Source: Thiemannella venezuelensis
GTDB lineage: Bacteria; Actinomycetota; Actinomycetes; Streptosporangiales; Streptosporangiaceae
Length of the DNA: 64,000 bases
Assembly (NCBI RefSeq): GCF_014203605.1
Contig: NZ_JACHJJ010000007.1
Coordinates: 186,001-250,000 of the forward strand
Direction: 5' to 3'
A model generated the notes under the pieces. That model was given only the letters and a program-made list of their open reading frames with translations. It did no database searches and was not told where the DNA came from. Each line of letters begins with the position of its first letter. Position 1 is the stretch's first letter. Below, piece by piece: positions 36,230 to 45,272 of this stretch. The translations under genes were made by a program, and so were the position numbers.

Positions 36230-38489
36230 ACCACGCCGGCGCCGGGAGGGGCGGCCGCCGCGGGGACCACCAGTTCGCGCGGCCGGCCAGCCGCATGACG
36301 GCGGGGACGAGCAGCGCGCGGATCAGCGTGCAGTCCAGGAGTACGGCCAGCGCCAGGCCCACCCCGACCATCTTGAGCAGGACCAGGCCGGAGGTCGCCA
36401 GGGAGGCCATCACCACGGCGAAGACCACGGCCGCCGAGGTGAACAGGCGGCCGGTGTGCTCCAGCCCCAGGGCCACCGCGGTGACGGTGTTCCCGGTCCG
36501 CCGGTACTCCTCGGTGATCCGGGACAGCAGGAAGATCTCGTAGTCCATGGAGAGCCCGAAGGCCATGCAGAACATCAGGGCGGGCACCAGGACGTCGGTC
36601 GTGCCCGTCGGGGTGAAGCCGCCGACCAGCCAGCGCAGGTGGCCCTCCTGGAAGACGTGGACCAGCGCGCCGAACGTCGCGCCGAGGCTCAGGACGTTCA
36701 GCAGCAGGGCCTTGGCGGCCAGGACCACGCTTCCGGTCAGCCCGGTGACCAGCGCGAATGTCGTCAGCGCGACCAGGGCGAGCCCCGGGGGCAGGGCTCC
36801 GGCGATGGCGAGCCGGATGTCGCGCAGCTGGGCCCCGGGGCCGCCCACCAGCGCCTCCGCGGGCGCGGGCACGGCGCGCAGGTGCCCGGCGAGCTCGCTG
36901 TTCTCCACCGAGTAGGGCTCGTGCGCGGTGGCGACCGAGAGCCACGTCCCGGCGGGGCCGGTGAAACGCTCCGGCGGCCCGGCGGGCAGGCCGGTGAACC
37001 TGCCGCCGGCGTAGGCGCCGGTGGCGGTCTCCACCTGGTGCACCCCCGCCACCGCCGACAGGCTCCGCGCGTAGGCGTCCAGCGACAGGTGGGCCGTACC
37101 GCCCGCGGCGCCGGCGGCCAGGCCGGGCAGCACCACCGTCGTCGCCGAGACGCTGCCGCGGGCGTCGAAGTCCCGGCGCAGCTCCTCGGCGGCCCGCGCG
37201 GCGGGCGCCTGCGGCGGGAGCAGCCGGTCGTCGAAGACCCCGAAGCGTGCCCCGAGGAAGGGCGCGGCCAGGACGGCCAGCAGCAGGACCGCGGGGACGG
37301 CGACGGTCAGGGGGCGGCGCATCACGGCCATGGCCAGGCGGAACCAGCCGCCCGCCGTACGGCTCCGCCCGGCCCGCCAGGGCCCCGGCACGGCCAGGCT
37401 GTCGACCCTCCGGCCGAGGACGGCGAGCAGCGCCGGGAGCACCACCAGGCTCCCGGCCGCGGCCAGCAGGGTCACCGTGATGCCGCCGAGGGCGACCGAG
37501 CGGAACATCATGAACGGGAAGAGCAGGAGCGCGGCCAGGGACAGCGCCACGGTGACCGCGGAGAAGGCCACCGCCCGGCCGGTGGTGCGCATGGTGACCC
37601 GGATCGCGTCCGCGGCGTCGCGCCCGCCCGCGAGTTCCTCGCGGAAGCGGGTGACGATGAACAGGCTGAAGTCCACTGCCAGGGCGAACCCGAGGGCGCT
37701 GGCGAGGCTCATCGCGAAGACGGAGACCTCGGTCAGCTCGGTGAGCAGGCGGAGCACCGCCATGGTCCCGGCCACCGCGGACACTCCGACGAGGACCGGC
37801 AGCACCGCGGCGGTGAGGCTGCCGAAGACCAGCAGCAGGATCGCGAAGGTCAGCGGGGCGGTGATGAGTTCCAGCGTGCGGAGGTCCTGCTCGCTGCGGC
37901 TCTGCGTCTCGGCCTTGACCTGCGCCTCCCCCGTGACGGAGACGGTCAGCGGCCCGTGCGCGCCGGCCAGGGCGGCCGCCAGGCGGGCGGCCGCGGCGAC
38001 CTGCCCTCTGTCGTCGCCGCGCAGGCGGGCCAGGATGAGCGCGGCCCGCCCGTCCCTGCTGCGGAGGCCGGGTGAGCGGGTGTGCCAGTAGGAGGTGACG
38101 CGGGCGACTGCGGGATCGCGGGCGAGCCGCGCCGCCACGGCCCTCCCGGCCGCCGCGGCGGGCGCGCGGTCCACCGGCTGCGCTCCCCTGGCGATGAGGA
38201 CGAGGTGCGGGTCGCCCGCGCCGAACCCCTTCGCCAGCAGTTCCGCCGCGCGCCCGGACTCCGCGCCGGAGGCGGTCGCACCGCCGGGGACCAGCCGGTC
38301 GTGCACGTCGTGCCCGGCGAGCACGGCCAGCACGACGCCGAGGGCGGCGAGCCACAGGATCGGGCGGCGGCGCCGTACGAGGAGGCCGGAGACGGGCGCG
38401 CCCCGCCCGGGCCGGGCCCCGGGCGGCTCCGCCGTGACGCCCGGGCGCGGAGGAGCCGGGTGCGTGACGTCCGGATGGTTGCGGGGCAC
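36171..38489 (-). CDS. MMPL/RND-family membrane transporter
   Basis: The 772-residue protein has two halves, each with a membrane helix, a large extracytoplasmic domain and about five helices. The diagnostic pairs are ALAVDFSLFIVTRFREEL in the first half and GLSMDYEIFLLSRITEEYR in the second. MMPL proteins export lipids or siderophores in mycobacteria and polyketides or drugs in streptomycetes. The start GTG 38489 follows AAGGAGGAGGG. An in-frame ATG was not found at a better position. Confidence 0.87.
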   Translation of the reverse strand: MPRNHPDVTHPAPPRPGVTAEPPGARPGRGAPVSGLLVRRRRPILWLAALGVVLAVLAGHDVHDRLVPGGATASGAESGRAAELLAKGFGAGDPHLVLIARGAQPVDRAPAAAAGRAVAARLARDPAVARVTSYWHTRSPGLRSRDGRAALILARLRGDDRGQVAAAARLAAALAGAHGPLTVSVTGEAQVKAETQSRSEQDLRTLELITAPLTFAILLLVFGSLTAAVLPVLVGVSAVAGTMAVLRLLTELTEVSVFAMSLASALGFALAVDFSLFIVTRFREELAGGRDAADAIRVTMRTTGRAVAFSAVTVALSLAALLLFPFMMFRSVALGGITVTLLAAAGSLVVLPALLAVLGRRVDSLAVPGPWRAGRSRTAGGWFRLAMAVMRRPLTVAVPAVLLLAVLAAPFLGARFGVFDDRLLPPQAPAARAAEELRRDFDARGSVSATTVVLPGLAAGAAGGTAHLSLDAYARSLSAVAGVHQVETATGAYAGGRFTGLPAGPPERFTGPAGTWLSVATAHEPYSVENSELAGHLRAVPAPAEALVGGPGAQLRDIRLAIAGALPPGLALVALTTFALVTGLTGSVVLAAKALLLNVLSLGATFGALVHVFQEGHLRWLVGGFTPTGTTDVLVPALMFCMAFGLSMDYEIFLLSRITEEYRRTGNTVTAVALGLEHTGRLFTSAAVVFAVVMASLATSGLVLLKMVGVGLALAVLLDCTLIRALLVPAVMRLAGRANWWSPRRPPLPAPAWFRGRARTAPAAGPSTRAPS

Positions 38490-38668
38490 CCCTCCTCCTT
38501 CGCGACCGGCCGGTCCGACGCCGGCCACCACTTCCGCCACTCGGCACACTCGCCGATTACACACAGTCACGATAACGGCGGAGACGGCGGCGGCGGGGGA
38601 CGGGACCGGGCCGTGGCCGACGTGTCGGGCGCCGCCGCGAGCGGCCCCGGACCGGCCGGCGGGCGGGA

Positions 38669-39679
38669 TCAGGCGAGGGCGTCGATCTCGGCGAGGAGGT
38701 CCCGCTTGGCCGCGGAGCCGAGGTAGGAGGCGGTGACGGCGTTGCGCGCCAGGGCGGCCAGGGCGGCGCGGTCGAGGCCGAAGACGTCGGCGGCGATGCG
38801 GTACTCGCCGGTCAGGGTGGTGGCGAACATGGGCGGGTCGTCGCTGTTGAGGGTGACGAACAGGCCCTCGCCGAGCAGGCGCGGGAGCGGGTGCTCGGCG
38901 ATGCGGGCGACCTGGCCGGTGCAGACGTTGGAGGTGGGGCAGACGTCCAGGGGGATCTGCGCCTCGCGCAGGTGCGCGACGAGACGCGGGTCGTCCAGGC
39001 AGGAGATGCCGTGGCCGATGCGCTCGGCGCCGAGGTGGCCGACGACCTCCCAGACGGTCTCGGGGCCGGTCATCTCCCCGGCGTGCGGGACGCTGTGCAG
39101 GCCGGCGGCGGTGGCGGCGCGGAAGGCGTCCCGGAAGGCGTCCCGGTGGCGCACGCGCTCCTGCTCGATCCCGGCCAGGCCGAAAGCTACCAGTGCCTGG
39201 GGAGGTTCCTGCAGGGCGTGGTCCAGGGTGACCCGGGCCGCCTCGGCACCGCACTCACCGGGGATGTCGAAGATGTAGCCGATCCGCACCCCGTGCTCGT
39301 CGAAGGAGCTCCGGGCGGCGATGTCCAGCGCCTCGGTGACGGCCCTCATCGGCATGCCCGCGACGTGGTGGGCGTACGGCGTGACCGTCACCTCGGCGTA
39401 GCGCCCGTTCTGCCCGGCCAGGTCCCCGGCCAGGCCGGTCACCAGGGTCGCCACGTCCTCGGGCTCGCGGACCAGGGCGTTGACCGCCTGGTAGACCGCG
39501 GCGAAATCCGTGAAGTCCCGGAAGACGTAGAAGGCCCGAAGCTCCTCCTCCGTGGTCGGCACGCCGCTGCCGGGATGACGGCGGGACAGCTCCAGCACGG
39601 TCGGTACGGAGGCGGAGCCGACGAGGTGGACGTGGAGCTCGACCTTGGGAAGCGCATCGATGAAGGAGTGGATCGACAT
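38669..39679 (-). CDS. Adenosine deaminase-family enzyme, possibly aminodeoxyfutalosine deaminase
   Basis: The 336-residue amidohydrolase has zinc motif VELHVHLVG, HSVPHAGEM with the next ligand and catalytic Glu, RIGHGISC, and LNSDDPPMFATTLTGEY. True adenosine deaminases usually have NTDDP at the last site. The NSDDPPMF form and actinobacterial setting leave aminodeoxyfutalosine deamination in the menaquinone pathway as an alternative. The start is ATG 39679. An upstream GATAAC and a long inverted repeat mark the promoter. Confidence 0.83.
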   Translation of the reverse strand: MSIHSFIDALPKVELHVHLVGSASVPTVLELSRRHPGSGVPTTEEELRAFYVFRDFTDFAAVYQAVNALVREPEDVATLVTGLAGDLAGQNGRYAEVTVTPYAHHVAGMPMRAVTEALDIAARSSFDEHGVRIGYIFDIPGECGAEAARVTLDHALQEPPQALVAFGLAGIEQERVRHRDAFRDAFRAATAAGLHSVPHAGEMTGPETVWEVVGHLGAERIGHGISCLDDPRLVAHLREAQIPLDVCPTSNVCTGQVARIAEHPLPRLLGEGLFVTLNSDDPPMFATTLTGEYRIAADVFGLDRAALAALARNAVTASYLGSAAKRDLLAEIDALA

Positions 39680-40013
39680 GCCGCGACCTTATGCATCTCC
39701 CTCTCCGACGGACAGAGATCGGCCCGTTATCTAACATGAAAATGTCATGTTCTCCTGATCGGAGGCCGGTCCCCCGCAGCGGGGGTCCCGCGTCTCCGCT
39801 CTCCCTGATCACTCGTCCGCCTTCGGCGCCGGCGGGCGGCGGGACCGCCGGCGGGCGCGCCGTCGCGGTGCCGTGAGACGGCGGGAAGGGGCCGCTCCCC
39901 GGGGACACGACCGGGGACGGGCGGGATCCCGGAGCAGCGCGCGCTCCCGCCGACCGGGCGATCTGACGCATAGTGGGGTGAAGGGCAACTCGATCCCCCT
40001 CTCGGAGGCCCCC
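39680..40013. other. Divergent intergenic region, ada-like gene and Clp N-domain gene
   Basis: It contains the inverted repeat at 39733-39751 and a likely rightward -10 (CATAGT near 39969-39974). Apart from GC-rich sequence at 39775-39960 I see no gene. Confidence 0.4.
39733..39751. promoter_or_regulatory. Inverted repeat upstream of the ada-like gene
   Basis: AACATGA-aaatg-TCATGTT has perfect 7-bp arms and is AT-rich in a GC-rich background. It lies just upstream of the minus-strand GATAAC hexamer, about 55 bp from the ada start. The cognate regulator is not in the vicinity. Confidence 0.55.
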
Positions 40014-40652
40014 GTGTTCGAGCGCTTCACCGACCGTGCCCGCCGTGTCGTGGTCCTGGCACAGGAGGAGGCCAGGCGGCTCAACCACAACTACATCGGC
40101 ACCGAGCACATCCTGCTCGGCCTCGTCGGCGAGGACGACGGCGTCGCGGCCCGCACCCTGCAGGCCTTCGACGTCAGCCTCGCGCAGGTGCGCCAGGAGG
40201 TCGAGGAGACCATCGGGCAGGGGTCGCACGGGCCGCCCGGCCACATCCCGTTCACCCCTCGCGCCAAGGCGGTGCTGGAGCTGTCGCTGCGCGAGGCGCT
40301 CAACCTGCGCCACAACTACATCGGCACCGAGCACATCCTGCTCGGACTGATCCGCGAGGGGGAGGGCCTCGCGGCCCGGGTCCTCACCGGGCAGGGGCTG
40401 GAGCTGGGAGCCGTGCGGGCGCAGGTGATCGAGCTCCTCCACCGGGGCGGGCGCCGGCATCGGGGCGGGAGCGTGGAGGAGGCGTTCTTCTCCGGAGGGC
40501 CGTCGTCCGGCGCGAGGCTGGACCGGATCCAGGAGAGCCTGGACCGGATCGAGCGGCGGCTGGACGCCCTGGGCGCACCGCCGGACCGCGGGGATCCCGG
40601 GAGGTCCGAGGAGCCCGGAGAGCCCGGGGGACCCGTGGCGCGGGAGGGATGA
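40014..40652 (+). CDS. Stand-alone Clp N-domain protein
   Basis: The 212-residue protein contains two Clp_N repeats, FERFTDRARRVVVLAQEEAR with NHNYIGTEHILLGLVGE (1-70) and FTPRAKAVLELSLREALNLR with HNYIGTEHILLGLIREGEG (about 78-150). No AAA+ module follows. It ends in a Gly/Arg linker and a short amphipathic helix (LDRIQESLDRIERRLDAL). The repeats equal the substrate/adaptor-binding domain of ClpC, so it may act as a decoy, adaptor or phosphoarginine-type reader. GTG 40014 has GGAGG upstream. Confidence 0.85.
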   Translation: MFERFTDRARRVVVLAQEEARRLNHNYIGTEHILLGLVGEDDGVAARTLQAFDVSLAQVRQEVEETIGQGSHGPPGHIPFTPRAKAVLELSLREALNLRHNYIGTEHILLGLIREGEGLAARVLTGQGLELGAVRAQVIELLHRGGRRHRGGSVEEAFFSGGPSSGARLDRIQESLDRIERRLDALGAPPDRGDPGRSEEPGEPGGPVAREG

Positions 40653-40744
40653 CCGCCCTGCCGCACGCCCCCGGTGCGGGCGGTCCTCCGCGGCGCGGCC
40701 CCGGGCGCGGGCGCCTGCCGGGACGCGGGCTCCGGCATGGACGG

Positions 40745-40784
40745 CCCCCGATCCGGGAGCCCCTGAGCTCTCCCGGATCGGGGG
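40745..40784. terminator. Bidirectional terminator hairpin
   Basis: Perfect 15-bp arms (40745-40759 and 40770-40784) separated by a 10-nt loop lie between two convergent genes, 92 bp after one stop and 13 bp from the other. Confidence 0.75.
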
Positions 40785-40797
40785 GCCGGGTGATGGG

Positions 40798-41832
40798 TCA
40801 GCTCGGGGACGCCGCCGCCATCACGCCTACGGCCAGCCTGGCCTCGACCACCCCGGGGTCGTCGGTGCGGCTCAGGGTGGCGCCGAGCGAGGCCAGGAGC
40901 CTGCGCATGCGCGCGTTGTCCGAGAGCAGGGTCGCCCTCACCTCGGCGAAGCCCAGGTCGCGGGCCTCGGTGACGACCATCCTGGCCAGCGCCGCGCCCA
41001 GCCCCCTGCCCTGCCAGCGGTCCTCGACGAGGAAGGCCATCTCGGCGATGCCCGGGTCGGGGGTGAACATCAGGTTGGCCAGCGCGACGACCTGCCCGTC
41101 GTGCCCGGCGACCAGGGAGTGGCCGCGGGTGCGGTCGCAGAGCCGGTCGAAGACGCGGGGCGGCAGCGCGGGCATCGCGGTGAAGTAGCGGAAGCGGCGG
41201 GTCTCCGGCGAGCAGCGGTCGTGCAGGTCGCGCACCGCCTCGCGGTAGAGCCGGGTGAGCGGCCTGATCTGGGTCTCGGTGCCGTCGGCCAGCCTGACCA
41301 CCCGATCGGCGGAGCTCACCGGGTCGGCCGCGGGCTGCGCCAGCCGTGCGAAGGAGGCGGCGCGGGCGGCCTCGGTCAGGGTGAAGGGCAGCTCGCTGCG
41401 GCGCAGCCGGATCGACCGCCGCGGGGCGATCGGGACGGTCAGCAGGGTCGGGTCGGGCAGGTCGCTCATGTCCGAACCGTAGACCCAGCGGGCGTCGTCG
41501 GCGCGGAGCAGCTCGCCCAGGAGCTCGGGCAGCCGCCAGGGCGTGGCGCGCAGCCGGGAGGCGAGCAGGAGCACCCGGGTGGGCTCGTCGGTCAGCTCGT
41601 GGGCGGTGGCGGGCACGACCTGGACCCGGCGCCCGCCGGCCGCCTCCAGCGCCTCGCGTACGGCCTCCGGAGCCGCCGGGATCTCGGCGACGAACTCGTC
41701 CACCGTGCCGTCGGTGTCCGGGTGGACGCTCAGGCCGAGGATGTTGCCGCCCTTCTCCGCGAGCGCGGCGGCCAGGGACGCCAGCCGTCCGGGCCGCTCG
41801 TCCACCGTTGTACGGATCCTCAGGAATCCCAT
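40798..41832 (-). CDS. ACT-domain GNAT acetyltransferase (amino-acid-regulated Kat type)
   Basis: In the 344-residue protein, residues 1-75 form an ACT domain (FLRIRTTVDERPGRLASLAA, GGNILGLSVHPDTDG) and residues about 180-340 a GNAT domain (RPLTRLYREAVRDLHDRCSP; acetyl-CoA loop VEDRWQGRGLGAALARMVV). Actinobacterial ACT-GNAT proteins such as MaKat and SrKat are protein lysine acetyltransferases controlled by amino acid binding to ACT. The middle, about 85-175, is a linker of unknown structure. No metabolic partner is adjacent. Confidence 0.83.
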   Translation of the reverse strand: MGFLRIRTTVDERPGRLASLAAALAEKGGNILGLSVHPDTDGTVDEFVAEIPAAPEAVREALEAAGGRRVQVVPATAHELTDEPTRVLLLASRLRATPWRLPELLGELLRADDARWVYGSDMSDLPDPTLLTVPIAPRRSIRLRRSELPFTLTEAARAASFARLAQPAADPVSSADRVVRLADGTETQIRPLTRLYREAVRDLHDRCSPETRRFRYFTAMPALPPRVFDRLCDRTRGHSLVAGHDGQVVALANLMFTPDPGIAEMAFLVEDRWQGRGLGAALARMVVTEARDLGFAEVRATLLSDNARMRRLLASLGATLSRTDDPGVVEARLAVGVMAAASPS

Positions 41833-42000
41833 CAGAACGCTCCCTCCGTCACGGAGTAAGCGTGGCGCACCCCTGTTACGGCACCGCTACACCGGAGTGA
41901 GGTCGCCGTTACGTCCTGAAAGATCACTCATGACGCGGTTCTGCAACGGTTTCCGTGCGAAGCTGCGGCCGGATTGACGGATATAGCAGGATATGTGGCC

Positions 42001-43401
42001 ATGAGCACGTGTGTTCCCCTGTCTGACGGCTTCGTGAACGGAGACGTCTCCTTCTGGTTCCGCTCCTCGGGCCTGCCCGCCCCGGGCGCCCCCCTCGACG
42101 GCGACATCGAGGCCGACGTGGCGATCGTCGGCGCCGGCTACACCGGACTGTGGACCGCGTACTACCTGAAGAAGGCCCGTCCGGACCTGCGCGTCGTCGT
42201 GCTCGAGAAGGAGTTCGCCGGGTACGGCGCGTCCGGGCGCAACGGCGGCTGGCTGGTCGGCGAGCTGGCCGGCACCCCCGAGCGCTACGCCAGGACCCAC
42301 GGGGAGGAGGCCGCCAGGCGCTTCCAGCGGGTGATGTTCGACACCGTCGACGAGGTCGTCGCCGCCGCCGGGGCCGAGGGGATCGAGGCCGACGTCGTCA
42401 AGGGCGGCGTCACCACGGTCGCCACCAACGCCGCCCAGGACCGGCGGCTGCACGCGTCGCTGGCGCACGCCCGCCGCTGGGGCTGGACCGAGGACGACGT
42501 GCGGCTGCTGGAGCCCGCCGAGCGGGAGGAGCGCCTGCGGGTCAGCGGCGCGGTGAACGCCGTCTGGAGCCCGCACTGCGCCCGCATCCAGCCGGCCAAG
42601 CTGGTGCTGGGGCTGGCGGAGGCCGTACGGAGGCTCGGGGCGGAGGTCTACGAGCGGACCCCGGTCACCGAGATCGCCCCGCGCACGGCGCGCACGCCGT
42701 ACGGAACGGTCCGGGCGGAGCACGTCATCCGCGCCACCGAGGGCTTCACCGCCGGGCTGCGGCAGTACCACCGCGCCTGGCTCCCGATGAACAGCTCGAT
42801 GATCGTCACCGAGCCGCTGGGCGGGCTGTGGGACTCCATCGGCTGGGAGGGCGGCGAACTGCTCGGCGACATGGCCCACTACTACATGTACGCGCAGCGG
42901 ACCGCCGACGGCCGGATCGCGTTCGGCGGGCGCGGCAAGCCCTACCTGTACGGCTCCCGCGTCGACGACCGGGGCCGCACCCACTCCTGGACCGTCGAGG
43001 CCCTGTGGAAGCTGCTGACCGGGATGTTCCCGGCGGTCGCGGAGTCGAAGGTCGCGCACACCTGGTCCGGGGTGCTCGGCGTGCCGCGCGACTGGTGCGC
43101 GACCGTGCACCTCGACCGCGCCACCGGGATCGGCTGGGCGGGCGGGTACACCGGGCACGGGGTGACCACCGCCAACCTCGCCGGCCGCACCCTGCGCGAC
43201 CTCGTCCTGGGCGAGGAGACCGAGCTGACCCGGCTGCCCTGGGTGGGGCGGAGGGTGCGAAGCTGGGAGGTCGAGCCGCTGCGCTGGCTCGGCGTGCACA
43301 CCATGTACGACCTCTACCGCCGTGCCGACGCCCGGGAGAAGGCCGGGCTCGGCCGCACCTCGGTGCTGGCGCGGGTGGCCGACGCCATCACCGGCCGCTG
43401 A
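42001..43401 (+). CDS. FAD-dependent amine/amino acid oxidoreductase (DAO/PuuB-like)
   Basis: The 466-residue flavoprotein has the dinucleotide motif VAIVGAGYTGLWTAYYLKK, EKEFAGYGASGRNGGWL, and C-terminal GIGWAGGYTGHGVTTANLAGR, the pattern of gamma-glutamylputrescine and related amine oxidases. ATG 42001 is chosen; a TTG at 41974 would add nine residues. It lies upstream of the YtcJ amidohydrolase with a 150-bp gap, suggesting joint use of an amine or amide substrate. Confidence 0.83.
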   Translation: MSTCVPLSDGFVNGDVSFWFRSSGLPAPGAPLDGDIEADVAIVGAGYTGLWTAYYLKKARPDLRVVVLEKEFAGYGASGRNGGWLVGELAGTPERYARTHGEEAARRFQRVMFDTVDEVVAAAGAEGIEADVVKGGVTTVATNAAQDRRLHASLAHARRWGWTEDDVRLLEPAEREERLRVSGAVNAVWSPHCARIQPAKLVLGLAEAVRRLGAEVYERTPVTEIAPRTARTPYGTVRAEHVIRATEGFTAGLRQYHRAWLPMNSSMIVTEPLGGLWDSIGWEGGELLGDMAHYYMYAQRTADGRIAFGGRGKPYLYGSRVDDRGRTHSWTVEALWKLLTGMFPAVAESKVAHTWSGVLGVPRDWCATVHLDRATGIGWAGGYTGHGVTTANLAGRTLRDLVLGEETELTRLPWVGRRVRSWEVEPLRWLGVHTMYDLYRRADAREKAGLGRTSVLARVADAITGR

Positions 43402-43512
43402 CCCGGCTCCGGGCGGGGCGGGACCGGCCGGGAGCCGCCCCGGCGCCCGCACGGAACCCGCCCGCGTGGGAGACACGCCGTACCGACGACCCCGTACAGA
43501 CGAGGAGAGACC

Positions 43513-43557
43513 GTGACCCACCTGCCCGACTCCCCCGCCCCGGCGGTGAGGGCATGA
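43513..43557 (+). CDS. 14-residue ORF coupled to the amidohydrolase
   Basis: GTG 43513 lies five bases after GAGGAG and opens a 14-codon frame (VTHLPDSPAPAVRA) whose TGA overlaps the amidohydrolase ATG as ATGA. The site is better than the one directly in front of ATG 43554. It may be a leader ORF that loads ribosomes, or the remnant of a longer gene. No attenuator is obvious. Confidence 0.45.
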   Translation: MTHLPDSPAPAVRA

Positions 43558-45167
43558 CGGACCTGCTGTTCCGCGGCGGCCGGGCGTTCCTGGCCGCCGG
43601 AGCCTTCGCCGAGGCGGTGCTCGTCCGGAGGGGCCGCATCGCCGCCGCGGGCGCGGAGGCCGACGTGGTACGGCTGGCGGCCCCCGGCTGCGAGAGCGTG
43701 GACCTGGGCGGCGGCCTGCTCGTCCCGGGCATCACCGATTCCCACATGCACCCGGTGCAGGCGGGGCTGGAGCGGGCGAAGTGCGACCTGTCCGAGGTCT
43801 ACGGCCTGGACGCCTACGTCTCGAGGATCCACGACTACGCCGCGGCCCGTCCGGACCACGGGTGGATCGACGGCGGCGGCTGGGACATGTCCGCCTTCCC
43901 CGGCGGCCTGCCGCACCGCTCGCAGCTCGACTTCCTCGACCGGCCGGTCTACCTGATCCAGCGCGACCACCACGCCGCCTGGGTGAACACCCGCGCGCTG
44001 GAGCTCGCCGGGATCACCCGGGACACCCCCGACCCGGCCGACGGCCGGATCGAGCGCGACGCCGACGGCACCCCGAGCGGCGTGCTGCACGAGGGCGCGA
44101 TGGACCTGGTCGGCCTGCTCACCCCGCGCCCGACCGAGCGGGACCTGATGGACGCGCTGCTGGACGCCCAGCGGCACCTGTTCTCGCTGGGCGTCACCGG
44201 CTGGCAGGACGCCATCGTCGGCTCGTACGCGGGCTCGGACGACCAGCTGCCGACCTACGTCGCGGCGGCGGCCTCCGGCAGGCTCAGGGCCCGGGTCGTG
44301 GGCGCGCTCTGGTGGGACCGGGCGCGCGGCGCCGAGCAGATCGAGGAGCTGGTCGCGCGCCGCAGGTCCGCCGAGGGGCTGGAGACGTTCCGGGCGACCT
44401 CGGTGAAGATCATGCAGGACGGCATCACCGAGAACTTCACCGCCGCGGTGATCGAGCCGTACTGCCGCTGCGGCGGGACCGGGCTGTCCTACGTGGACCC
44501 GGAGCTGCTGAAGGGGTACGTCGCCGAGCTGGACCGGCACGGTTTCCAGGTGCACTTCCACGCCATCGGCGAGCGGGCCGTCCGTGAGGCGCTCGACAGC
44601 TTCGAGGGCACCGACCCGGTCAACCGCCACCACATCGCGCACCTGCAGATCGTCGAGCCGTCCGACGTGCCGCGCTTCGCCAGGCTCGGCGTGACCGCCA
44701 ACCTGCAGCCGCTCTGGGCCACCCACCACGCCCAGATGGACGAGCTGACCATGCCGTTCCTCGGCGAGGAGCGCTCGGCCTGGCAGTACCCGTTCGCGGA
44801 CCTGCTCCGGGCGGGCGCCCGGTTCTGCGCGGGCAGCGACTGGCCGGTCTCCAACGCCGACCCGATCCAGGGCATGCACGTCGCGGTCAACCGGACCGAA
44901 CCGGGAGGCTCCGTGCACGCGGACTACCCGACGGCGCAGACACCGTTCCTGCCGGGGCAGCGCCTGGACCTGGCCACCGCGCTGACGGCGTACACGGCCG
45001 GGTCGGCCTGGATCAACCACGACGACGACGCGGGCGTCATCGCGGCCGGCAACCGCGCCGACCTGGTCGTCCTGGACCGGGACCCCTTCCTGGAGCCGGA
45101 GGCCGACATCTGGCGGGCGAAGGTGGCCATGACCTTCGTCGGCGGGGAGCAGGTCCACCAGGCATGA
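43554..45167 (+). CDS. YtcJ-type metal-dependent amidohydrolase
   Basis: The 537-residue protein has the metal motif DSHMHP (62-67), KIMQDGITENFTAAV with the bridging Lys, VHFHAIGERAV, HHIAHLQIV and GSDWPVSNADP, matching the YtcJ/N-substituted formamide deformylase group of the amidohydrolase superfamily. It hydrolyses an amide or imide; the substrate is unknown. It is probably co-expressed with the flavoprotein upstream and is followed by a strong hairpin. Confidence 0.87.
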   Translation: MTDLLFRGGRAFLAAGAFAEAVLVRRGRIAAAGAEADVVRLAAPGCESVDLGGGLLVPGITDSHMHPVQAGLERAKCDLSEVYGLDAYVSRIHDYAAARPDHGWIDGGGWDMSAFPGGLPHRSQLDFLDRPVYLIQRDHHAAWVNTRALELAGITRDTPDPADGRIERDADGTPSGVLHEGAMDLVGLLTPRPTERDLMDALLDAQRHLFSLGVTGWQDAIVGSYAGSDDQLPTYVAAAASGRLRARVVGALWWDRARGAEQIEELVARRRSAEGLETFRATSVKIMQDGITENFTAAVIEPYCRCGGTGLSYVDPELLKGYVAELDRHGFQVHFHAIGERAVREALDSFEGTDPVNRHHIAHLQIVEPSDVPRFARLGVTANLQPLWATHHAQMDELTMPFLGEERSAWQYPFADLLRAGARFCAGSDWPVSNADPIQGMHVAVNRTEPGGSVHADYPTAQTPFLPGQRLDLATALTAYTAGSAWINHDDDAGVIAAGNRADLVVLDRDPFLEPEADIWRAKVAMTFVGGEQVHQA

Positions 45168-45173
45168 CGGCAC

Positions 45174-45222
45174 GCCCGGGTGCGGTGGCCGGTACGGGCC
45201 GTACCGGCCACCGCACCCGGGC
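45174..45222. terminator. 24-bp perfect inverted-repeat terminator
   Basis: The arms 45174-45197 and 45199-45222 are exact complements with one central base. The repeat begins seven bases after the amidohydrolase stop and serves the convergent GerW gene from the other side. Confidence 0.78.
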
Positions 45223-45272
45223 GGCGCCCCGCCGTTCCCGGGCGGGACGCCGCGGGCGTGCCGCCTCCGGGC

